Shown here piece after piece: positions 6,747 to 13,782 of a stretch of DNA of 64,000 nt. The DNA lies in assembly GCA_036488085.1 (NCBI GenBank), contig DASXHZ010000059.1, positions 1 through 64,000 of the forward strand, read 5' to 3'. A program made the translations under genes and the position numbers. Below the pieces are notes generated by a model. It did no database searches. It saw nothing but the letters and a program-made list of their open reading frames with translations, and was not told the origin of the DNA. The first letter of the stretch is position 1; the number at the start of each line of letters is the position of its first letter. The DNA is from DASXHZ01 sp036488085 (GTDB taxonomy: Bacteria; Acidobacteriota; Thermoanaerobaculia; Gp7-AA8).

Positions 6747-8495
6747 ATGCCCGCCGTCCGCCTCCTCGCCACAGAACTGATCAACCAGATTGCGGCGGGC
6801 GAGGTGGTCGAACGGCCGGCCTCGGTCGTCAAGGAGCTGGTCGAAAACGCCATCGACGCGGGCGCCCGGACCATCGACGTGATCCTCGAAGCCGGCGGCA
6901 AGAAGCTCATCGAAGTCCGCGACGATGGCAGCGGGATGTCGGACGACGACGCCACGCTCGCCATCGAACGCCACGCCACCTCGAAAATCCGCGACTTCGA
7001 CGACCTGACCCGCGTCCGCACCCTCGGCTTCCGCGGCGAGGCGCTCCCCTCGATCGCCAGCGTCTCCCGCTTCACGATGACGACATTCGACGGCGTGAGC
7101 GAGCACGCCCTCGAGATCTCCATCGACCCGATGACCGGCGAACGGACCGCACGCCCCGCCGCCCGCGACCGCGGCACGACGATCAGCGTCCGCGAGCTGT
7201 TCGAGAACGTTCCCGCGCGGCGCAAGTTCCTCCGCAGCGCCGACGCGGAGTTCCGCTCGATCGTCACGGTCGTCTCATCGTACGCACTGTCACTCCCATC
7301 GCACGCCTTCCGCCTCGAGCACAACGGCCGCGTCGTCCTCGACCTGGCTCCCGCGCGGTCGACGCGCGAACGGGTGGTCCAGGTCATCGGAAACGAGGCC
7401 GAGGAGCACCTCGAGGAATTCGAGAAGGAGATCGGTGCGGCGCGGGCGGGAGGGTTCGTCACGCGCGGACTCCGCTTCGGCTCGCGGCGCAATCAGTACT
7501 TCTTCGTCAACGGACGGCTCGTGAGGGATCGCGTCCTGACGCACGCCGTCTCACGCGCCACCGACGCGTTCGACTTTGAGGGCCACCCCGCGGTCGTCCT
7601 CTTCGTCGAGATCGATCCGGAACTGGTCGACGTGAACGTGCATCCGGCGAAGACGGAAGTCCGCTTCCGCGAGTCGTCGCAAGTGCACGTCGCCGTCGAG
7701 CGCGGGATCAAAGAAGGCCTCGGCGGCGCCGAGGAAGGGGGCGGTCTTCTTCAACCGCCGGCTCTCAGTGGGGCGGCGGCGCCCTCGCCGCCGCTGTTCT
7801 ATCCGGAAAGATCCGGCGGCGCTGGAGTCGAGTTCTTCCCCCTCTTCCAACAACGTCCTGTCATCCAGCCCCCGGCCCAGCAGATCGCGACGATGGTCGA
7901 GCCCGAGCCGCAACTCGGCGGCCTGCAGGGCCGGATCATCGGCCAGTACCGTCTCAGCTACATCCTTCTCGACACGCCGGGAGGCTTGCGCCTCGTCGAT
8001 CAGCATGTCGCACACGAGCGCGTGCTCTACGACCGTTACCTCGCGCGGATCGAGGCCCACGCCCCCTCGACGCAGCACCTCCTCACACCGATCCTCTACG
8101 AGCGCGGCGCAGCGGAGAGTGCGGTGCTCGAATCGCATCTCGATGAGCTGCACGCCGTCGGCTTCGAGATCGAACGTTTCTCCGGCAACGCCTTCGCCAT
8201 CTCCGCCGTCCCGCCGGAGCTGGTGCAGAAGGACGTCGACGGCTTTCTTCAGAAACTGATCGACGCCTCGCTCGAGGAGAAGTCGTCGCACGTCACGCGT
8301 GTGCGCGAGAAAGTCTGCGCGTCCCTCGCCTGCCAGGCGGCGATCAAAGTGCACCGGCCGCTCTCGGGCGAAGAGATGGCGCGCGTCGTCTCGGAGCTGC
8401 TCGCCTCGTCGAATCCCTTCGCCTGTCCGCACGGACGTCCGGTCATCGTCGACATCAAGCACATCGACATCGAGAGGCACTTCCATCGGCGTTGA
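6747..8495 (+). CDS. mutL: DNA mismatch repair protein MutL (endonuclease type)
   Basis: 582 aa. The N-terminal GHKL ATPase is intact: NQIAAGEVVERPASVVKELV, ENAIDAG, DDGSGM, TLGFRGEALPSIASV. The C-terminal dimerisation/endonuclease region has DQHVAHERVLYDRY (consensus DQHAxxExxxxE, here V for A and D for the last E), ACQAAIK and the metal-site motif CPHGRP. Presence of these motifs indicates the nicking MutL found in bacteria without MutH. The linker (about residues 330-365) carries a GC-rich hairpin insertion (CGGCGGCG-CCCT-CGCCGCCG, 7774-7793). MutL couples MutS mismatch recognition to strand excision. Its 3' end overlaps the yraN start. Confidence 0.95.
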   Translation: MPAVRLLATELINQIAAGEVVERPASVVKELVENAIDAGARTIDVILEAGGKKLIEVRDDGSGMSDDDATLAIERHATSKIRDFDDLTRVRTLGFRGEALPSIASVSRFTMTTFDGVSEHALEISIDPMTGERTARPAARDRGTTISVRELFENVPARRKFLRSADAEFRSIVTVVSSYALSLPSHAFRLEHNGRVVLDLAPARSTRERVVQVIGNEAEEHLEEFEKEIGAARAGGFVTRGLRFGSRRNQYFFVNGRLVRDRVLTHAVSRATDAFDFEGHPAVVLFVEIDPELVDVNVHPAKTEVRFRESSQVHVAVERGIKEGLGGAEEGGGLLQPPALSGAAAPSPPLFYPERSGGAGVEFFPLFQQRPVIQPPAQQIATMVEPEPQLGGLQGRIIGQYRLSYILLDTPGGLRLVDQHVAHERVLYDRYLARIEAHAPSTQHLLTPILYERGAAESAVLESHLDELHAVGFEIERFSGNAFAISAVPPELVQKDVDGFLQKLIDASLEEKSSHVTRVREKVCASLACQAAIKVHRPLSGEEMARVVSELLASSNPFACPHGRPVIVDIKHIDIERHFHRR

Positions 8496-8895
8496 ACCGA
8501 ACCGTCGGATCGATCCGCGCGAGCTCGGACGCCGCGGCGAACGCCGTGCTGCCTGGTTCTACCGCCTCCGCGGCTACCGCATCGTCGACCGCAACGCCCG
8601 CTCGAAGCGCGGCGAAGTCGATCTCGTCGTCCGCCGCCGACGCACGCTCGTCATCTGCGAGGTGAAAACGCGCCAGAGCCTCGCCGCCGGCGCCGGCCAC
8701 GAGTCGGTCGACCGCCGCAAGCGCGAGCAGCTCATCCGCCTCGGCGAGCAGTACGTCGTCCGCTTCCCCGCCCTCCAGATCCGATACGACATCCTCTCCC
8801 TCTTCTGGAACGGCCGCCGCTTCGTCATCGAGCACTTCCCCGACGCCTTCCGTCCGATGGCCGACGCCTCGCACCCCTGGCGATGGCGGGCGTGA
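8485..8895 (+). CDS. yraN: YraN/UPF0102 endonuclease-like protein, probable AUC start
   Basis: 136 aa if started at ATC 8485. The conserved UPF0102 core is complete: LGRRGERRAAWFYRLRGY, GEVDLVV, VICEVKTR, the PD-(D/E)XK-like fold seen in this family. Upstream of the core in this frame there is no ATG, GTG or TTG before 8299, which would give a 60-residue non-homologous Arg/Ser tail. ATC at 8485 has GAGAGG 7 nt upstream and gives a normal-length N terminus. The frame overlaps the last 11 bases of mutL, so translational coupling is likely. Function in the family is unsettled; a DNA-processing role is suggested by the fold. Confidence 0.8.
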   Translation: MGVEPNRRIDPRELGRRGERRAAWFYRLRGYRIVDRNARSKRGEVDLVVRRRRTLVICEVKTRQSLAAGAGHESVDRRKREQLIRLGEQYVVRFPALQIRYDILSLFWNGRRFVIEHFPDAFRPMADASHPWRWRA

Positions 8896-9768
8896 CTACT
8901 GCCAGATTCCGGTGATGTCGTTTGCGCTCGCCGCCCCCGCGAACGGCGCGATGCCGTACATGTCGAGGATCGTCCGCAACAGGTCGTGGTGAGAGTACGC
9001 GGTGTCGGAACGGCTCCCGCGTTTCACATGCTGCCCGGCGATGATTGTCGGGATCTGGTTGGCAGGCGGGGTAGTGTTGATCAGAGATGCGGGACACTGG
9101 ATCCTGTACTTCTCGTTGCTGTCCTCGTCCCAAGTCACGATCAGAAGGCTGTTGTGCGTCTGCGCCCAACGCGCATAACTCCCGAGCCTCGCGCGCATCC
9201 ACCGATCCCCCGCCTTCACTTCGGCCGGAACTAACTTGCCGTCGTGCATGTCGTGCGTCAGATTCGGAATCACGATGCTGACCGTCGGCAGCTTCCGGAA
9301 GTCTTTCGGGAACTTCGAGAAGTCCGCCGTCGCCGACGCCGGCACGTTCGTGAAGTCCATCCAGGGGCAATGCCGTTTCGCGAATCCGTTCAGATCGCAC
9401 ACCGGCTTCTTCGGCAAGTCTTCGGCGAAGCCGGCGAATGAACGGCCAGGGGTTGCCAGCAGCGCCGCCCCGAGGTTGGGGGCGGTGAACGGCGTCAGCA
9501 CGCAAGTGTCATCGCAGACGCCGAGGGGCGAGCCGGCGAAGAAGTCGATGTAATTCGGCTGGCTCGGATGATGCGCCGCCATGAAGTTGCTCAGCACCGC
9601 GCCGCGTCTCGCGAGGGCGTTCAGATACGGCGCGTTCTTCGATCCGATGACATCGGAGTAGCTCTTGTTCTCCTCGATCACGATCACGACGTGATCGGGC
9701 CGAGGGAGAGGAGCATGGGCGGAAACGGATGAGGCGAGGAGCGAGAGGGCGAGAACGATCGGCTTCAT
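8896..9768 (-). CDS. Secreted phosphoesterase (acid phosphatase/phospholipase C family)
   Basis: 290 aa from ATG 9768. Signal peptide MKPIVLALSLLASSVSAHA, then the phosphoesterase-family pattern: DHVVIVIEENKSYSDVIGS (metal site), HHPSQPNYIDFFAG, WMDFTNVP, PNLTHDMHDG, LLIVTWDED and YSHHDLLRTILDMYG. This family hydrolyses phosphomonoesters or phospholipids in the periplasm or outside the cell. Its stop abuts the yraN stop with no gap (convergent). The 5' side is a long tandem-repeat array, leaving only about 65 bp for a promoter. Confidence 0.85.
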   Translation of the reverse strand: MKPIVLALSLLASSVSAHAPLPRPDHVVIVIEENKSYSDVIGSKNAPYLNALARRGAVLSNFMAAHHPSQPNYIDFFAGSPLGVCDDTCVLTPFTAPNLGAALLATPGRSFAGFAEDLPKKPVCDLNGFAKRHCPWMDFTNVPASATADFSKFPKDFRKLPTVSIVIPNLTHDMHDGKLVPAEVKAGDRWMRARLGSYARWAQTHNSLLIVTWDEDSNEKYRIQCPASLINTTPPANQIPTIIAGQHVKRGSRSDTAYSHHDLLRTILDMYGIAPFAGAASANDITGIWQ

Positions 9769-9832
9769 CTGCGCTTGCCACCCGACGCACATTTCGCGCC
9801 GGTTTCTGATTACAGCGCAGAGCGTTACGCAA

Positions 9833-10540
9833 TGCGTCGCGGGCTTGTCGCGGGGCGTCGCGGGCTTGTCACAGGGCGTCGCGGGCTTGTCACAGGGTGT
9901 TGCGTGACGTGTCGCAGGGCGTCGCGGGACATGTAGCAGGGCTTCGCGCGGCATGTCGCAGTTCTTCGCAGGCGCGACGCAGTGCTTCGCGGGAGATGTC
10001 GCAGTGCTTCGCGGGGCATGTCGCAGTGCTTCGCAGGCGCGTCGCAGTGCTTCGCGCGAGATGTCGCAGTGCTTCGCGGGGCATGTCGCAGTGTGACGCA
10101 GGCGCGTCGCAGTGCTTCGCGGGAGATGTCGCAGAGCTTCGCGGGGCATGTCGCAGCGCGACGCAGGCGCGTCGCAGTGCTTCGCGCAGCTTGTAGCAGT
10201 GCTTCGCTGGGCCTGTCGCAGTGCTTCGCTGGGCCGTCACAGGGCGACGTGGAGCTTGTCGCAGTGCCACGCTGGCACGTCGCAGTGCTTCGCAGGCGCG
10301 TCGCAGTGCGACTCGGAGCTTGTCGCAGTGCGACGCGGAGCTCGTCGTCGTGCGACGCGAGCATGTCCCAGTGCGACGCGGAGCTCGTCGTCGTGCGACG
10401 CGGGCATGCGGCAGTGCGACGCGGAGCTCGTTGTCGTGCGACGCGGGTCTGGTCGGAGTGCGACGCGGGCGCGCCGCAGTGCGACGCTGAGCTTGTCGGA
10501 GTGCGACACGGCCGCGCCGGAGTGCGACGCGGCCTCGTCA
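9833..10540. repeat. Tandem repeat array of 21/22-bp units with higher-order structure
   Basis: About 33 units with core GTCGCAGTGCKWCGC. Many distal units contain GTCGCA-G-TGCGAC, a palindrome with one central base. In the proximal part (about 9978-10180) successive GTGC positions are spaced 22, 21, 22, 22, 21, 22, and three unit types (prefixes AGAT, GCAT, GCGC) repeat in order, giving a 65-bp trimer. In the distal part (about 10328-10525) spacing mostly alternates 22 and 21, giving a 43-bp dimer (AGCTCGTCGTC / GCATGTCCCA types). Neither period is a multiple of three, so the long open frames on both strands arise from absence of stops in the unit, not from coding. It lies between the racemase and the phosphoesterase. 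Confidence 0.9.
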
Positions 10541-10677
10541 TATTGAGACAAACCGGCGGAGCGGTGAGGCGTAAGAGCGTGTCCCATGCAACGACCGGCC
10601 GCGAACGTGAGACCAGCCAGCAGGATTGCCGTCGCCACACTGAGGCGCCGAGTTGACGCGGCCGCGCTCAGAGCCAT
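10237..10677 (-). CDS. Doubtful secreted ORF running into the repeat array
   Basis: 146 aa from ATG 10677, which overlaps the racemase stop by 10 bases. The first 30 residues look like a signal peptide (RRLSVATAILLAGLTFAAG). After about residue 55 the sequence is made of the tandem repeat and drifts through Ser/His/Arg-rich heptads. Either a small secreted gene was overrun by repeat expansion, or the hydrophobic start is chance. No homologue recognised. Confidence 0.25.
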   Translation of the reverse strand: MALSAAASTRRLSVATAILLAGLTFAAGRCMGHALTPHRSAGLSQYDEAASHSGAAVSHSDKLSVALRRARVALRPDPRRTTTSSASHCRMPASHDDELRVALGHARVARRRAPRRTATSSESHCDAPAKHCDVPAWHCDKLHVAL

Positions 10678-11387
10678 CCGGCGCGAATCGCGATCGGACG
10701 CTCGCTCACCGCCTCGGCCACCGCGTACCTGGCAAGCAGCCGTGTCGAGTCGAGGATCGGCAGAGACGAGTTCCCCTCGTTGATGACCAGCGGAATCTCC
10801 GTGCAACCGAGGATCACGCATTCCGCGCCGCGCAACCGGAGCTCGTCGATCGCATCGACGAACTGCCCGGTCGCGGAGCCACTGAAGTTGCCAAGGCACA
10901 GCTCGTCGAAGATCGCGCCGTTCAGCCTCTCGCGCGTCTCTTCGTCCGGCACGAGTTGCTCTAACCCGCGCTTCTCGAGCGCCACAGCATAGACAGGACC
11001 GGTCATCGTCCACTTCGTCCCGAGGAGGCCAACTCGCTTCCACCCGTGGATCTCGATCTCACGGCAGACCACGTCCGCGATATGCAGCCCCGGGATCGGC
11101 AACTCCGCCGCGATCTTCTCCAAAACGATGTGCGCCGTGTTGTCAGGACAGACATAGAAGTCCGCGCCGGTATCCGCCACGCGTCGCACGCCCTCGGCGA
11201 GATGCTTGGCAACCGCCGCATGATCGCCCGTCAGCCACCCTTCCATGCTGAGCGCCATCGGCACCGCGCTCATCACGATCGTCGGATGCATGTACGGGCC
11301 AAGGATGGCGCTGCCTTCACGGCATGCCGTCAGGAAACAGAGCGCCGCGCCTTCGGCGCTGTGGGCGACGATACCGAGGGTTTTCAT
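10668..11387 (-). CDS. Aspartate/glutamate racemase family protein
   Basis: 239 aa from ATG 11387. Two-domain Asp/Glu racemase pattern: MKTLGIVAHSAEGAALCF at the start, VCPDNTAHIV around the first catalytic cysteine (Cys about 88, in the PDNTAH block) and ECVILGCTEIPLVIN with the second cysteine (GCTE). These cofactor-independent enzymes use the two cysteines to invert aspartate or glutamate (or act on hydantoins in sister groups). The exact substrate cannot be read from sequence. No cell-wall gene is adjacent. Confidence 0.85.
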   Translation of the reverse strand: MKTLGIVAHSAEGAALCFLTACREGSAILGPYMHPTIVMSAVPMALSMEGWLTGDHAAVAKHLAEGVRRVADTGADFYVCPDNTAHIVLEKIAAELPIPGLHIADVVCREIEIHGWKRVGLLGTKWTMTGPVYAVALEKRGLEQLVPDEETRERLNGAIFDELCLGNFSGSATGQFVDAIDELRLRGAECVILGCTEIPLVINEGNSSLPILDSTRLLARYAVAEAVSERPIAIRAGWL

Positions 11388-11506
11388 GACGCGATAACTA
11401 ACAGATTCTCCAGAAAGGAAAAAGGCTGGAGGAACAAACGGTCGGCCATGATGTCGTCGCGGGCTCCCAAAACACGCGACGTCAACCCCGTATACGACCA
11501 GTACAG

Positions 11507-11528
11507 ATGCTGGTATTGTCACCAGCAT
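11507..11528 (+). promoter_or_regulatory. Inverted repeat overlapping the vapB start, candidate operator
   Basis: ATGCTGGT-ATTGTC-ACCAGCAT, perfect 8-bp arms with a 6-nt centre; the right arm contains the first two bases of the vapB ATG. Type II toxin-antitoxin operons are commonly repressed by the antitoxin at such palindromes. Confidence 0.5.
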
Positions 11529-11735
11529 GGCCAAGCTCGAAAGATCACCGTGGAAGTCGATGAGAACCTGCTGAGGCGCGCGCAGAAGCAAGCGCGCGAG
11601 GGTGGTGTGACAGGGACGGTCCGGCGTGGTCTCCAGATTCTCGCCGCCACCGATGCGTACGAGAAACTGGCTCGGCTGCGCGGGAAAGTAAAGTTCTCCA
11701 CGACGCTCACCACGATGCGGAATGATCGTCGGTGA
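11527..11735 (+). pseudogene. vapB: VapB-type antitoxin, frameshifted after codon 5
   Basis: ATG 11527 reads MAKLE, then the frame must change by one missing base at the AAA run 11540-11542 to reach KITVEVDENLLRRAQKQAREGG..., an antitoxin sequence of the ribbon-helix-helix type that ends at TGA 11735. With one extra A the protein would be an ordinary VapB of about 69 aa. Without it, only an N-terminally clipped product from GTG 11550 (losing the first strand residues) is possible. The 3' end overlaps vapC by GTGA, the usual coupling in such operons. A sequencing error in the A-run cannot be excluded. Confidence 0.75.
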
Positions 11736-12100
11736 TTGCTGTCGATACGAGCTCTCTTCGGCGTTTCCTTTCAGGCGCAACGGGTGCCGACGTTACCTCT
11801 GTCATGGAGGCGATCGAGCATCGGAGCGTGGTTCTGCCGCCTGTCGTACTCACCTAGATCTTGAGCGATCGGTCCAGTGAAGAGACTGCGCCGGTGCTCA
11901 CCGGTTTGCCTCTGCTCGAAATCACGGAAGGCTACTGGGTTCGGGCGGGCCAGTTGCTCGCGCATGTAATCCGCGCGGGCCACAAATCCAAAATCGCCGA
12001 TGCGCTCATCGCGCAAATCTGCCTCGATCACGATGTACCGCTCATCACGCACGATCGCGATCTTCGACACTACGAAAGGTATGGATTGATCCTGCTGTAG
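11732..12100 (+). pseudogene. vapC: VapC PIN-domain toxin with an internal amber codon
   Basis: GTG 11732 opens VIAVDTSSLRRFLSG with the first PIN-domain Asp (residue 5). The frame is stopped by TAG at 11855-11857 (codon 42) and continues in frame with ILSDRSS..., then IADALIAQICLDHDVPLITH and DRDLRHYERYGLILL. The stop sits where PIN toxins carry the conserved metal-binding Glu (VVLPPVVLT-E-IL), so GAG to TAG is the simplest change. The remaining catalytic acids (ADALIA, HDRD) are kept. VapC toxins are RNases acting on tRNA or rRNA. With the vapB frameshift, the module looks inactivated. Confidence 0.85.
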
Positions 12101-12130
12101 TCGGTTGCTGGGCAAGAGTAGAAGAAAGGT

Positions 12131-12206
<76 letters not shown>

Positions 12207-12303
12207 TTGGATGAAGCTCGCGAAGGGTAGTGAAACCCTCCGGTGCAGTCAAGGCGGAGTAACGGGAGACACCGAGTCCGAATTCCGGTTTAGGGCGAGA
12301 CGC

Positions 12304-12355
12304 ACGCCCCTCACCCGGCGCTTCGCGCCACCCTCTCCCCGAGGGAGAGGGAGAT
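12304..12355. repeat. Dispersed CCCTCACCCGGCGC hairpin repeat
   Basis: Sequence CCCCTCACCCGGCGCTTCGC... followed by CCCTCTCCCCGAGGGAGAGGG. Two more copies in inverted orientation form an element inside a membrane-protein gene at 20032-20150. It sits between the tRNA and the 3' end of the NtrX gene in a 226-bp gap with no gene; besides this element I see nothing definite there. Confidence 0.7.
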
Positions 12356-12432
12356 GGAGGGGTGTGGCGCGACGAGCCATAGCGGCGCCGGAGGGAGCGT
12401 CTTCCATTCGTTGCCTGCCACATTTAGCCCGA

Positions 12433-13782
12433 TCACGGACGCTCGACTCGAATTCCGTACGCGTGGAGCTTGCGGTGGAGGTTGGAGCGCTCCATGCCGA
12501 GGGCGTCGGCGGTGCGGCTGATGTTGCCGGCGAACTCGCGGAGGCGGGAGAGGATGTACTGCTTCTCGAACTCGGCGCGCGCTTCCTTCAGCGTCAGGTG
12601 CGGCCCGATGGCGGTCGCGGTCGCGTCGTTGCGGGCGCCGAGGTGGATGTCCTCCGCTTCGATGGTGTCGCCTGGGAGGAGGATGGCGAGGCGCTCGATC
12701 ATGTTCCGCAGCTCGCGGACGTTGCCGGGCCACGAGTAGCCGCGCAGCTTCGATCCGGCGCCGCTCGACAGCTTCTTGCGCGGCGCGCCGGTCTCGGCGG
12801 CGAAACGGCGGAGGAAGTGCTCGGCGAGGAGAACGATGTCGTCGCCGCGGGCACGGAGCGGCGGGACGTCGATCGGGATGACGTTGAGGCGGTAGTAGAG
12901 ATCGCTGCGGAACGAGCCGTTGCCGATCTCGGACTCGAGGTCCTTGTTCGTCGCGGCGATCACGCGGACGTCGACTTTGATCGTCTGCTGGCCGCCGACG
13001 CGCTGGAAGGTCTGCTCCTGCAGCACGCGCAGCACTTTCGCCTGCGTCTTGAGGCTCATGTCGCCGATCTCGTCGAGGAAGAGCGTGCCGGAGTCGGCGA
13101 GCTCGAACTTCCCCTTCCGGTCGTCGATCGCGCCAGTGAACGCCCCCTTGCGATGGCCGAACAGCTCTGACTCGATCAACTCTTCGGGGATCGCGGCGCA
13201 GTTGACGTCGACGAATTGCTGGTCGGCGCGCGGCGAGAGGCGATGGAGGGTCCGCGCGACAATCTCCTTGCCACTTCCGTTCTCGCCTGTGATGAGGACG
13301 CGCGAGGCGGCGGCCGCGGCGCTGCGGATCTGCTGGTCGAGCTTCTTCATCGGGTCGCTCTCGCCGATGAGCAGTTCTTCGAGCGTGAACTGGCGCCGCA
13401 GGTCGCGCACCTGCTCGCGCAGCTTGCTGTCGCTGAGCGCGTGGTTGACCGTCAGCAGGACGCGTTCAAGCGAGAGCGGCTTTTCGAGGAAGTCGTACGC
13501 GCCGAGGCGCGTGGCGCGGACGGCAGTGTCGACGTTGCCGTGGCCGGAGATGACGATGACGGGAGGGGCGTTGCTGCTGCGCATCCGCTCCAGGACGCTC
13601 ATCCCGTCGATGCCGGGAAGCCAGAGGTCGAGGATCGCGAGGTCGTATTCGTCGCGCGCGAAGTGCGCGATCGCCTCCTCGCCGGACTCGCACAATACGG
13701 TCTTGTGCCCTTCGTCCTCGAGGATGTTCGCGAGGGTCACGCGGATCGATTGTTCGTCGTCGATGATGAGGATTTTGGCCAT
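12433..13782 (-). CDS. ntrX: Sigma-54-dependent response regulator, NtrX/NtrC family
   Basis: 449 aa. Receiver domain with acidic pair DDE (8-10), phospho-acceptor Asp52 (LAILDLWLPGIDG) and EKPLSL with the conserved Lys. Central AAA+ domain with Walker A GENGSGKE, intact sigma-54 contact motif GAFTGA, and LADSGTLFLDEIGDM. C-terminal Fis-type helix-turn-helix (ISRTADALGMERSNLHRKL). It should activate sigma-54 promoters when phosphorylated by the kinase encoded directly upstream (stop and start adjacent). NtrYX systems in other bacteria respond to nitrogen or redox state and envelope condition; the signal here is unknown. Confidence 0.93.
   Translation of the reverse strand: MAKILIIDDEQSIRVTLANILEDEGHKTVLCESGEEAIAHFARDEYDLAILDLWLPGIDGMSVLERMRSSNAPPVIVISGHGNVDTAVRATRLGAYDFLEKPLSLERVLLTVNHALSDSKLREQVRDLRRQFTLEELLIGESDPMKKLDQQIRSAAAAASRVLITGENGSGKEIVARTLHRLSPRADQQFVDVNCAAIPEELIESELFGHRKGAFTGAIDDRKGKFELADSGTLFLDEIGDMSLKTQAKVLRVLQEQTFQRVGGQQTIKVDVRVIAATNKDLESEIGNGSFRSDLYYRLNVIPIDVPPLRARGDDIVLLAEHFLRRFAAETGAPRKKLSSGAGSKLRGYSWPGNVRELRNMIERLAILLPGDTIEAEDIHLGARNDATATAIGPHLTLKEARAEFEKQYILSRLREFAGNISRTADALGMERSNLHRKLHAYGIRVERP

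Noticed and set aside
9833..10540. CRISPR array
   Set aside because: Units are 21/22 bp with no unique spacers and no cas genes nearby.
9825..10656. Four or more long overlapping open frames (up to 417 codons) on both strands
   Set aside because: They result from a 21/22-bp repeat unit without stop codons; the 43- and 65-bp periods are not multiples of three, so the peptides change register with each higher-order unit.
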